Shown in pieces: positions 42,801 through 52,470 of a stretch of 64,000 nucleotides of DNA. A program made the position numbers and the translations under genes. Every line of letters begins with the position of its first letter. Within the stretch, counting starts at the first letter, position 1. The notes below the pieces were generated by a model that worked only from the letters and a program-made list of their open reading frames with translations, was not told the DNA's origin and searched no databases. Where the stretch lies: positions 62,001 to 126,000 of the forward strand of contig JAHEWK010000045.1 in the NCBI GenBank assembly GCA_020740775.1, in the 5' to 3' direction. This DNA is from Ilyonectria destructans. Lineage: Eukaryota; Ascomycota; Sordariomycetes; Hypocreales; Nectriaceae.

Positions 42801-43220
42801 GTGGCCTTCTCGCTTGATGGCGAGCGTCTCGCGTCAGGCGACATGACCGTCAAGGTCTGGGATGCCACGACGCGCCACTGCCAGGTGACGCTCGATGTAG
42901 GTAGGCCCGTCTATACCATCCGTTTCGATGAGACTGGCGCTCGTCTGCTTACGAATGCTGGTACTTTCGACCTGAGTGTGCCCTCACCCTCGCCACCCGC
43001 TGCACTATCCACATCCGGTCCTCTGCATCACCCATGCCAACGTCAAGGCTATGGCATCACTGACGATGGCGTATGGATCACGTATCAAGGTCGGAACCTG
43101 CTTTGGCTCCCGTCAGAGTATCGTCCAGGGACGTCAGCGATCGCGGCATCGACTGTCGCTCTCGGCTGTAGGTCGGGGCGGGTCTTGCTGTTCCGGTTCT
43201 CGGGGGAAGCTCCTGGTTAG
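39826..43220 (+). CDS. NACHT-WD40 STAND (NLR-like) protein, two exons
   Basis: Exon 1 is 39826-41484 and exon 2 is 41544-43220. The 59-bp intron (GTACGC donor, CTACTAG acceptor, phase 0) joins KLKILL to EGSDSSRLFDLVRDARRF and removes the apparent frame break near 41560; 1111 residues. NACHT: WIKGDPGKGKT Walker A (107-114 for the P-loop) and FLIIDALDEC Walker B (Asp211), then a winged-helix-like part ending FVHQSAKDFLL. Nine WD40 repeats follow (41769-42890), then a divergent closing blade. The short N-terminus carries HVGNNIYG...DLRSTDPRDDK, common just before NACHT in this family, and no effector domain. Family members such as HET-E/HET-D act in heterokaryon incompatibility and possibly in recognition of non-self. 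Earlier ATGs versus Met23 cannot be separated. Confidence 0.9.
41769..42890 (+). repeat. Nine near-identical WD40-coding repeats (126 or 120 bp)
   Basis: Seven units of 126 bp and two of 120 bp (units 6 and 9, lacking two codons). Units 5 and 7 encode identical residues, and 6 and 9 differ only at the end. Variation concentrates at residues 6, 7, 9, 25 and 27 of the repeat (for example NEVY, NWVH, NDVL, NGVW, HKVR). Confidence 0.95.
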
Positions 43221-43948
43221 GTGCCACAACTCGGTAGCCTTCCCTGTTAGGTTCCTATCCTGGCTGGGTTGGAGTCCATTTGAGAGTATAGCCTACACTG
43301 AGTGAGACTCCTGGCTGGAGGAAACCCTCGTTCCAGCCGCATCGCAGCAGATTGCCCCGTGCTCCCGCCGGATGCCGCTTCCAGAAGACGATCGCCGACT
43401 CTATTCGACGGGCGATAGTGCCTATGAGACCTACATCTTTGACGTAGAAGCTCTAGAAGGTTCGGCAAGTGAGAGGGCGTAGTGAGAATGTCCATTTGGG
43501 AGGGTGCATCTGATCAACCGGTGTATGCTCCATCAGGGAGGTCTCGCAGAACCATGTGAAGTGTGGGCATGGCGCGTCAAACAAACAGTTGGAAAGTAAT
43601 AGGAGGCAAGCAAGGACTTCGTATCGTATGGTCTCGGACGAGCAATCCCGAAGAAACTGAGGCAATCCGGTCTGTCACACACACACTAGACTTCCGAGGA
43701 AGTTATTCCGAGCTGGCCAGAGACCGGGAGGGCCAGTCACCTGCCTGCTGTTGGTTTTAGGATTAAGAACTTTATGATTCTATGCTTCTACTGCCTGCAA
43801 CTGTCCCGTGTACGGTCCGGTTGATCCCCGGCAGAGCTTCCTTGGACAACTCGGGCTCCTTTTCATCCGCGGAAAGCCTATGCTTGGGACATCATGGATG
43901 AGGGAATCATTCCTTATATGGTTATGGATCCGGCTAATTCTGCTGTGT
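43221..43948. other. Spacer downstream of NACHT-WD40, no gene seen
   Basis: Short conflicting ORFs only; includes the 3' untranslated region of the NACHT-WD40 gene. Confidence 0.35.
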
Positions 43949-45040
43949 CTAGGCAATCCTCCGAGCGTCAGCCAAGGAAACAGATTCATCCCACTTTTCC
44001 TGCTCTCTGGGTCGCAATTTGCCAGGAAAAAAGGTGGCCAACATGCTCCTCCCCACTTGTGGATACGCCTTCTCGACTGCAAACAGCGTGTCCATGACCT
44101 TTGACTCGCCGATAACGTCTTACAAGGTGAGCGGCATTCCGAAGGCCTCGGGACTACGACTCCACCCTGCGGCAGAGATGTTCTGCAAGATCCCGATGCC
44201 ACCAACTGCAATAAGAAACCAAGTATTCTGTTTTATACCAGCGGCAGTGATGAGGAGGAGAATCCAAAATGCAGCAAGAATAATGACCGTGACCATCGTT
44301 GTATATGATGTTGAAGCGTCCACGTTAGTAGGCCCAGCAGCAAGGTCCTCGACATCAAGTCCCTTGCCGTCTCCAATAATCACGATAGCATGCTGGCTGC
44401 CGTTTCCTCTGGTTAAGATGACCGTCTTGCTGGAGTTGCGTCGGCACGCCCACTTTTCTTTGGGCCATTGCAGAATGCTGCCCATTGCGAATGAGAGGAG
44501 GATACCTGACGTGGTGACCAAGAGGATGCTCCAATCGCCGAATATGCCGCATGGCACCCGAACCGGGTTCCTTCTCCTCCGCCGCGCGTTTGTCTTTCTC
44601 CCACCGCTGGTTGAGCATTCCCTGCAAGTGAGTCCGCATGCGTCTGCCGCGTTTGCTGTCATCCATCCAAGTCTCGAAGTACCGCACGATGCGGCCGATT
44701 ATCCAGCTGGAATTATCGCGGGCGTAGCCAGTACGCCCATTGATAACCTTGCACGCACAGTCCGGGGGGCGGCATGAGTTTGTTCTCACCAATCGCGGAC
44801 ACGACGGCAGTGACAGCGTAGGCGACCCACCCTAGACGGCAAAAGACGAAACAGTTAGCGAGGGAGAATTGGCGACATGGCGCAGCTAGTCTTAGGCTCT
44901 TTGCTCTGGGAGGGATGTCGTACCAAAGGAAAAGGCAACGGGAGTTACTGGCGATGCGGCGAGCTGCGCAAGCGCACGGGCGACCACATCGCCGCCAAGG
45001 ATGAGAAGTATAGAGAAGGCGTCGCTCGGATTCGTCCACT
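43949..45040 (-). pseudogene. Multi-spanning fungal membrane protein, decayed
   Basis: Minus-strand blocks in shifting frames make one family-like protein. WYDIPPRAKSLRLAAP comes first, then after a likely intron (acceptor CGTCTAG) LGWVAYAVTAVVSAIGENKLMPPP. An extra base near 44769 shifts the frame into CACKVINGRTGYARDNSSWI...RYFETW. A second shift near 44565 leads to FGDWSILLVTTSGILLSFAMG...WACRRN...VILTRGNG...IIGDGKGLDVEDLAAG, then hydrophobic VTVIILAAFWILLLITAAGI and NTWFLIAVGGIGIL. A TAA at 44120-44122 interrupts PLTL*DVIGESKVMDTLF, and the frame ends at 43949. Two frameshifts and one nonsense codon make it a pseudogene. I recognise the family as widespread fungal membrane proteins of unknown function. 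Confidence 0.65.
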
Positions 45041-46593
45041 GTTGGGAAAACTCATCAGAGGGGACGCCGGGGTCGAAGCGGCGGCGAAGGAGCTGAAAGG
45101 CGACCGGAGGCATGTCGTGGAGGCGTGAGTGCTGAATGGTTGGGGTCAGAACTGTTGTCTACGTGCACCAGATTAGTCATATGTTCGATCGAGTCTTGGC
45201 ATTCGATATCTATCGAATGTACAGACGACGCGTTCGATTCGACTCGAATCTACAGGAGACGTGTTCGATTCGAATCGAATCTACAAGGGTCGCACCCGAC
45301 TCGACAGATGTCTGACCCCGACCATGACAGCCTCATGCCCGACACAGCACACTGGCGAGCTGCCGCGGGATACGAATCTCGAAACCTGGCAATGACGCGT
45401 TTGGCTCGTTCGGCCTGGATATTCTCTTGGGGAGGCGTAACCATGTTGGGGAGATCGTCTTCTTCGATCGAAGGCTGGCCGATCTCCGAGTCCTTACTCG
45501 GGGATACAGAACCAGATGCTGATCGTTTCGACGGCGGTCGAGCCTTTCCGTGCGCGTGCTGTCTTTCGAAGAGGGTATGCAGCGAATCGAGGGTCGGCAG
45601 AGGGTTTCTTCGGCGGCAGGTAGCGTGGTTCTACGCGGCGGACTGGTTTGGGAATTTGCTGTGCGCAGCTGGCTACGGGAATGGTTAGCGATAAGCTGTC
45701 ATACGTACTTGGCGCTGGCAGTTTACCAACCGTTGAAATGAGAGTCCACTGGTTGGTCAGTCGACAGGCTGCACTCCCGGTGGGTAAAAACGCGATATTG
45801 AATGACTGGCCGATCGTCTGGCATAGGCGATGCCACTTGCGGAAGGGCTGGGACTGATTGATCAAAGTTATTGCTGTGGACAAACATCGGGATAGGAGGG
45901 TCGTCCGTCGTTGGATATGTTTACAAGTCCGCCAAGCCAAAAGCGACATCATCCCAGATATCTGCAGAATTACCACTGCTGATAGAGTCTAATTTGTCGT
46001 GCGGTATCTCGAAACATAGTCGCATCTCATCCACGACGTCGCGGAAAGTCATGAATGTATTTTGGTCAGGTTGAAACACGCCGGCAATGAGGATGTCGCC
46101 GCGCGTCGCCAGGAGCTCGATGTTCCAGCCAAGGGTGCGCATCGTTGGCGTCATGGCTGCGCTGGACATTCTGGGTGGTTGGGCCAGACGAAGGACGCGA
46201 TTCCTGAATTTGAAGGATCCGAAGGGCGCTGCGATATTGCAATGTCAACGATATTGCGCAGCTTGTTTGGCGAGACCGAGCCACGGATTAGTGTTGATCC
46301 GAAGTGCTTCACTATTAATTGGCCGCCTACACTGATGTCACGGTTGACGCAGCAACCGAAATTTCGCATGTGACATTTCCACTTGTCAGACGAATGGGGA
46401 GACCTTGGAGGCAAAAGCATGGTCGGGTAGCCTGAAAAATGTCCCCTCCACTAGCAAACCACTACACAGGTGCAGGAGAGTTAAAAAAAATTCAGGGGAG
46501 AGTTCGATGAAGGCCAAGGTGTCAGGCCCCAAGCAGCCAAATTGTTTCTTTGGTATTGGGTTCGCCAAAGCCTGCTGATGTCAGGTTAACCAG
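45041..46593. other. Spacer with possible decayed coding remnant
   Basis: Minus-strand frames at 45921-46169 (LGWNIELLATRGDILIAGVF...FRDVVDEMRLCFEIP) and 46151-46420 (NFGCCVNRDISVGG...NKLRNIVDIAI) read like pieces of one broken protein, but I cannot assign a family. A 31-bp tandem repeat is at 45221-45282. Confidence 0.3.
45221..45282 (+). repeat. 31-bp tandem repeat, two copies plus a partial
   Basis: Units 45221-45251 and 45252-45282 share CGTTCGATTCGA.TCGAATCT; a degenerate third follows. Each unit contains the palindromic TTCGATTCGAA-type core. Confidence 0.7.
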
Positions 46594-46732
46594 GTTACCT
46601 CAGGCAATCAGACCCACACACTAGCCGAATAGACACAAGCGCTAAGCGCACGTGATTCTGGGAGCCATTACCCCTTTAGGGAAGGCGTAGCACTGTTAAG
46701 CGCGCTCAGTGGGTCTGAGTGCCTGAGGTAAC
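46594..46732. mobile_element. Short inverted-repeat element (139 bp)
   Basis: Left arm 46594-46617 and right arm 46709-46732 are 24-bp inverted copies with one mismatch (GTTACCTCAGGCA.TCAGACCCAC). The interior has no ORF. No target duplication is obvious. It may be a tiny MITE or a fold-back remnant. Confidence 0.5.
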
Positions 46733-46939
46733 TTGGGTCAAATTCGGAATCCCTTTGCCCACATCTTGTCAAGGTCCTATCCGGGCCCAATTTTAGGATT
46801 AGCAAATAACCATGGGGCATACACACTTTGTTCAGGGTAACGGTGACTGAATTTTGCTCCCAGGTTGAAATTTGTTGAGTTAGTGGTACAGCATACATGT
46901 AAAGGAGAGACCCAAAAATAAGACGGCCTTAGGTATCAG

Positions 46940-47243
46940 GTGTCGCAATTAGTTCAGGTCACATGGCCTCATACGGCGAAGGTCTATTCAGTTATCCAAG
47001 CGGGCGGCGTAATTACTTCATCCGTGGGGGCCAGTCTTGCTTGGGCGAAGTCAAAGTCGGGTTTGAAGGCTGTTGAGAGCTCTCCGAAGGCTGCGCAGGT
47101 GGGATGGGCCAGGCCCTCGCCTTAGAGCATTGCTAACCTCGACATAGGCTAGCTACTTCACTTTGAATACTGGCAACCTCGTCCTAGTCGTTGGATTTGT
47201 CGTCGTTGGACTGGTGGCAGCGGTGGTTCTAGGTATTATATGA
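46940..47243 (+). pseudogene. Possible small membrane-protein fragment
   Basis: The frame is open from 46922 but has no ATG (the first plausible codon at 46940 is GTG, after a CAG that could be an acceptor). It runs to 47098, then a possible intron (47099-47147; GTGGGA donor, GCTAAC branch, ATAG acceptor) leads in frame to ASYFTLNTGN and a hydrophobic segment LVLVVGFVVVGLVAAVVLGII, stop at 47241. Together this would be about 85 residues with a single C-terminal membrane helix. The missing start and weak donor mean it may be a 5'-truncated gene or chance. Confidence 0.3.
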
Positions 47244-47733
47244 CTTCCCAACGGCGAAGTGTGAAGGGGAGATGAGGATGAAGATGCGTATTTTGCTCCA
47301 GCTCTCTGGCTAATCGCGTGACCCGGCGGAGTACGGATGGATGGATTTTATTTCGCCCAGAGGGAAGTCCCTATAGGGCCTTGACACAATCTAGTTCACA
47401 TTTCAGGACATTTGGTACCTGACACCCCAAGCCCCACGGATCGTCGTCCCATCGCTTGCTGCTCAACCTCGTCGCTGCTTGTTCCATGACAACAAAGGTG
47501 GTGGGTGTGTAAAGGTCTGCGTTGTTCCCGAAGTACTGAAACCAAAATGGAGAAAGTTGAATGGCTGATTGAGACAAGCACGGCAGGGGGGTGGGGTTGA
47601 AATACAGTGGGGTGCACAGAGTTTGAACCCGACCCAACGTAACCAGCCGGACCGGCCTAGCCTTAAAGGGCCATTTGTTATGATGCTGCTTTAAGCAGCC
47701 TAGGTTAATAGCATCCGACTTTCTTAGCATTTC
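47244..47733. other. Spacer, no gene seen
   Basis: Downstream of the transposase relic the minus-strand frame stays open to 47371 but its sequence loses family resemblance. Confidence 0.3.
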
Positions 47734-47868
47734 ATATATGTACCAGCCATCAGCTTCAATGACTGCCGCTACTATATAAGGTATCGTCCCTGCTAAATGC
47801 TTGAGAATCGCTTCATCAATTGCATGCCAAGCCTCCCTTGCTGCTGCTACGAGCCGGGCTAGGTCGCG
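47734..47868 (-). pseudogene. Tc1/mariner transposase C-terminal relic
   Basis: About 45 residues (RDLARLVAAAREAWHAI, then AILKHLAGTIP and AAVIEADGWYI) match the last helix and end of fungal Tc1-type DDE_3 transposases (usual pattern: ...AW..I....I..L...MP.R..AVI.A.GW.T). None of the catalytic core is present. It is a short dead fragment. Confidence 0.5.
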
Positions 47869-48126
47869 TTGTTTGGCAGTCGAAGGCACCTGGAGGATGA
47901 TACAATCTACCACTTGTCTCTGTCACCTCACCCCGAATACCAAGCTACGCCCCACAATGATTACCTAGCCCAACCCAACCCAACCTTCAATCCGTTGCTC
48001 CAACAACCACGAGGCATCGACATCTCGCCACGACGACGACGAAGACAGCATCCAGCGCTCATCACGATGCCATCGCGGCAATCTCTAGCATAGTTCTAGC
48101 TGACCGCAGCACTCGTACATCCCCAG

Positions 48127-49770
48127 ATGGAGCCGCCGCTCTTCCAGACCCAGGCATCCATCGTTGAGTGGCTCCAAGATCTCCCTTCGACTGATCAGCA
48201 ATTCGTGACCCAGACGCAACCCTTCGACCTCCATGGTGACGGCGACGGCCACTTCTCTATTGACAGCCAACAGCGCTTGGATAAGCGCAAGCGCCGGTGC
48301 AACTACCACTTGCTTTCACCACCGACCTCACTCCCAAACCAGGACGATCCTTGCGACGACATGGCTCCCGGAACGCCTAAGAAGCGTAAAACGGACACGA
48401 TCATTGCGGACGCCGACTTAAACGATGCAACGCCGCGACCACGACCCTCGACATTATATCACGGCGATGTCAGCGACACCGCTTCCCTCTCCTCGCAATC
48501 GCAGAGCAGGACCCCGGCATCAGGACGGTCCTCTCCAACAAAGCTATACCCATTCCTCCCGCTTGATCCAGACGGTCTCGAGATAATGCCGATGGATTTA
48601 GATCATGCTGATATGCCCGACTCGCTGGCGCGACTGGTCGAGGACATAGAAGCCATCGGAGCTGGACAACAAGTTGTCCACGCGAGCCTCAAGGTGTGTC
48701 CATGTCCTGTCCAGCACATCAACAAAATTTACTGGATTAACCGCGTGGCGTCTAGTCAGCCATCACTCAGCTCAAGGCTGCTTCGCGATCTTTTTCTTCG
48801 TTCCGTGACTCAGTTTACACGACCGACCACGACAACCCATCATCGCCGGCATCACCCGAGCGCTTTCTTCAAGACATCCTCAAGATTGTTGCCGACGCCT
48901 ATAACTGTCAACTCTTAGAGCAAGATGAGACGGGTTGGAACCACCTTGTCCACACTCCATTGCTCGACGCCATCCTTAACCGCCAGCTCGAAACCAGCAA
49001 CCTCGTCAGCTTCACCCCATGGTATGCGCTCCAGCCCCACCACCACTGCTTGTTGCTTCCATAGGCTCTCCCGAAAGTGTGGCCGTGGTATTCCTGCTAA
49101 CTATTTGGGCTATTTCTTAGTATGGCGGCAAGCATCATCCCAGCGTATCGTATCAACAGCGTACCAGGAACAAGAGTGGATTATGCAATGTGCGTAAATC
49201 CAGACTACGACGCCCAACCCGGCGTGCGGAATGCTATCCAAGACCTTCGAAGAAACTCACGAGAGGCATCGGTTAACCATACTGGTTTCGCTCCCCTTCG
49301 AAATCGCTTAGCGAGCGTCAGTATCGAGACCAAGCGTTACGGTGGACACGAGCGCAAAGCCGAGTTTCAGCTGGGCATCTGGCAATCGGCCCAATGGAAG
49401 CTGCTTTCGGAGAAAGCGGGACCCGACGTCCCGGAGTTATTGTCCTTCATACCTGGCATCGTCGTGCAGGGTCATGAGTGGAAGTTGGTCGCTACAACGT
49501 ACAAAGGGGGGAAGACGGTGAGAGATTTCTTGGCCTTCCGCAGCGCCTCCTAGTCACTAACAGTCGTGGTAGAAGCTCTGGACAAGTCGATTGTTTGGAA
49601 GCACGCAGACCGCCTTGGGAACTTTCCAGATTGTGGCTGGGGTCGCGCGATTGAGGAGGTGGTCGACTGAGGAGTATTGGCCATGGTACAAGGCCCATGT
49701 GCTGAGACTCGGCTCCCAGAATACCCCAACGACAACTAGCACACTTGTTACCTCGCTCGAGCCACCTTGA
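48127..49770 (+). CDS. PD-(D/E)XK nuclease-superfamily fungal protein, four exons
   Basis: Exons are 48127-48693, 48756-49021, 49121-49517 and 49573-49770. Introns are 62, 99 and 55 bp (donors GTGTGT, GTATGC, GTGAGA; branch points GATTAAC, GCTAAC, CACTAAC; YAG acceptors). All phases fit, giving 475 residues. Residues 1-190 are disordered and rich in Ser/Pro/Thr with a basic KKRK (nuclear signal). From about 190 the fold matches the fungal PDDEXK_12-type family: helical QLKAASRSFSSF...ILKIVADAYNCQ, then HTPLLDAIL, IIPAYR, RVDYAMCVNPD (acidic motif), VSIETKR (ExK motif), KAEFQLGIWQSAQW, and the conserved end FGSTQTALGTFQIVAGV...EEYWPWYKAHVL. The catalytic pattern looks complete. Such genes are multicopy in Sordariomycetes and often sit in variable regions; the substrate is unknown. 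Confidence 0.85.
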
Positions 49771-51825
49771 CCGTCGGGGACTGAACCCCCGTAGGGCTTC
49801 TCCTTCAGGTTCTTGGTGTCAAGGACGATCAAGACGAGATCACATTAAATGATCGACCTGACACGAGCTTCATTCCGAACAGCACTGCAAGCACCTTTCG
49901 GATGATTTAGTGGATCCGGGAAACTCTCGACAACGGTGGTCAGCAGTACAGCCTACTCAGCCACCTCGAGGCTAAGCAAGTCGAAGCAGAACCAGCTGCC
50001 CAACATGCCTCGGCTTCGACAGTTCTTATCACAGACATAGTCGCCACCACGGGTCAGGGACGAAGAACGCACTGATGAGGGGTTAGATATCCGAGGCTGA
50101 ATACGAGCTAAGTCCGGTATAGAGTCGGGCTTTGAAGTTGAGGGTTTTGAGCGGGAAAAAGAAGAATGGAAATGAAGAAGACAAAGGGTGCCTGATAGAC
50201 CGCTGAAGAATCAGTCGAAGAGTCTATTGAGGCCCCTTCTGATCCTATTAACATCTATATACCCTATCCATTCAGAGTTCAAGCTAGCCTATTTCTAATA
50301 GGTGTAAACTCTTACCGTCCCGTTTATCGGTCTTCCGCGCGAAAGATGGATTGATGGGGTCCTTCCTCATCAGCAATAGTGAGATCCTCTCCAGCGGACA
50401 AACAATCATCTATCTCGAATTTGCCAATTGTGCACTCATCACACGTTGCGCGAACGAGTAACATCCAAGCACTCCGCCCATCCATAATATTGATCGATGA
50501 CAAGGTAAGTTCCTGGAGTATGTATGTATGTATATTTTCCGTCCAGGCAGCCGTGAGGCCGGTAAAGTCCCCTAATTGGGCACAGGACGTGCTGAGCTAG
50601 GATCTATAATGCCTACAGGCTACGAAATGGCAGAAGATGGGGTCGTGCTTTTGATCATCACTTGGTTCGTTTTTCGTCCTGCATACTCCACCAAGTCTGT
50701 GTTAGTATTATGTTATCTCCCTGCCATGTGCCATTTATTGTTTTCCCCACTTGCCTACTCCCCGTTTTCTATCATAGCTCGGCTTGGGTTAATACATTGT
50801 GGCAGGGGCGACCCTTAATCCTTAAATGGTTTCCATTACAGTTTCGAGGAGCTATGCCGACCTCTTCCATCGTCAGCGTCCACGACTGAACTCGCGGGCT
50901 CGCGTAACTCATAGCTTCAGCCCACTCGGGGGGGGGTTGGGGGGGGGTTCTCTCGGTATGGGAATCGTGTTCCTGAGAGATCCAATGCCCCTTCTCCGGG
51001 TTATCCCATAAGAGATGCCTTAGGTACAGCGAGGCAGTGTTTCTCAGCCGCCCGTTCCCCTCCGCGGGTGACATGTAGCTAAGGAACCTCTGCTGCAAAG
51101 GACTAGCCAACCTAAGTACTACTTGTGGAGTACCATTATCGATCCCGGCTCGACCCTAACACCCATTGCTGGGATTAAGAGGGGAGTTAGGCAGGCAAGT
51201 AGGTCATCCTGGAAACGGGATTTTCTGCTGCGAGCACCCTTTTGGGAGAGGGACAGATGATCGTGGTAGCGAAAGTATGGGAAGCATCGGGTACAAGTGT
51301 ACCCGTCCGCTCTATGGTTTCAATTCAAGGTTTGCCCACCTGGCAAGAATAATGTACGTTGGATTCATAGAGTAGTGCTAGCAGATAAAGCGTTAAGCAA
51401 CGGTATACTCCGTATTGCGTGGCTGGTACAGAAAGGTGCTTCAGCCCTGGCGGAAGATACAGTGCATTACGGTTAGCCGATAGCAGGGTTGCCGAGACGG
51501 CGAAGTCACTGCCAGAGAACCGGGAGCGTACGGTACGTGACTCGCTATGTTAGAGCTAGTGCTGAGTTATACCCAAGCACACGCCGCACGGCTCCGTCGC
51601 ACTTTGGTCACGTTGCATTTGGCCCTCCGATAGCGTCAAATTCCAATTGGATATCTCCACTCGGCGGCTGCTCAGACAGAAACGCATCTTTCGCCCTCCG
51701 CCAGGCTAGATGTCGCAGGGTAGGCATGATCTTTACGGCATCAGGAGACAACTATATTAGTAGTCTAGCTGTACGCTTTAAGTAGATTTGCAAGCTAGAG
51801 TACCTCTCGCCTTACACAACAACCA
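49771..51825. other. 2 kb without a supportable gene
   Basis: No domain or splice-consistent ORF on either strand. A G-rich tract (nine Gs, TT, nine Gs) lies at 50928-50947. Confidence 0.4.
50928..50947 (+). repeat. G-rich tract (two G9 runs)
   Basis: Two nine-base guanine runs separated by TT; a potential G-quadruplex. Confidence 0.8.
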
Positions 51826-52257
51826 ATGAACACACTGCTGCTGCTCATCGTCTCATTTTTACCGCTTAAGCACGCTCAGTGCGACACTAGACCTGCCTCC
51901 ACCGTTATGCCTACCATGGGTGCTCTCACAAAATGCTCTCTCCAAAATTTTAAATTTATGCTAAATAACGAGATACACACAGCTTGGTTGTCCTCGGACG
52001 GTGGCGTGTGTGATGCGCAGGGATCCGGTTTACGCAGCTGGCGGCCCGGAAATGCTGCACCTCTCCCTGATAATGAACTGCCAACTACTCTCTACGTTGG
52101 GGTGGATAGCGAACCCTCGTTGTGTCAAGAAATCTTAACCAAGCAAGCTATGGACGTACGCCAAGCGGTGTTACAGGAGTCCACTATTGACAACGTTCCG
52201 CCTCTCCCGCTCTGGTTGTCGCACAATCTGCCAACACTTCGCCACGAGAACAACTAA
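51826..52257 (+). CDS. Small possibly secreted cysteine-containing protein
   Basis: A single ORF of 143 residues with ATG in the context AACCAATGAAC. It begins MNTLLLLIVSFLPLKHAQC, a short N-terminus, hydrophobic core and small residues at about 17-19 as in a signal peptide. The rest is 125 residues with a few cysteines and no recognisable domain (GVCDAQGSGLRSW, TTLYVGVDSEPSLCQEI). There are no homologues I can name. It could be a small secreted protein, or a chance ORF. Confidence 0.4.
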   Translation: MNTLLLLIVSFLPLKHAQCDTRPASTVMPTMGALTKCSLQNFKFMLNNEIHTAWLSSDGGVCDAQGSGLRSWRPGNAAPLPDNELPTTLYVGVDSEPSLCQEILTKQAMDVRQAVLQESTIDNVPPLPLWLSHNLPTLRHENN

Positions 52258-52470
52258 CTCGGAGCTCACGAGTGTCTTGACAGATTTAGGCGTTTCTATC
52301 AAGTGCACTCAGCATCTGTGCACAATCCGACAACATCGAGAAAACCTCCGATGAACTGCCTAGCTAAGCTTAGGGAAGCAGGTATCAAGAAGAGAAGGTG
52401 AAATGAGAGAAAAAAGGAACTCGTCTTGTCAATTTCGTAGTGCATAACCATTCGATTCACTTTTCGTTGC

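Noticed and set aside
42044..42868. Minus-strand and alternative-frame ORFs in the WD40 region
   Set aside because: They mirror the 126-bp coding repeat and have no family resemblance.
41766..42890. CRISPR-like or satellite interpretation of the 126-bp repeats
   Set aside because: The units are exact WD40 codon blocks in frame within a NACHT gene; there are no spacers, and the organism is a fungus.
44019..44777. 252-codon plus-strand ORF
   Set aside because: It is antisense to a recognisable membrane-protein relic on the minus strand and resembles nothing itself.
45125..45688. 187-codon plus-strand ORF
   Set aside because: It overlaps a 31-bp tandem repeat, has no recognisable domain, and the region shows conflicting frames.
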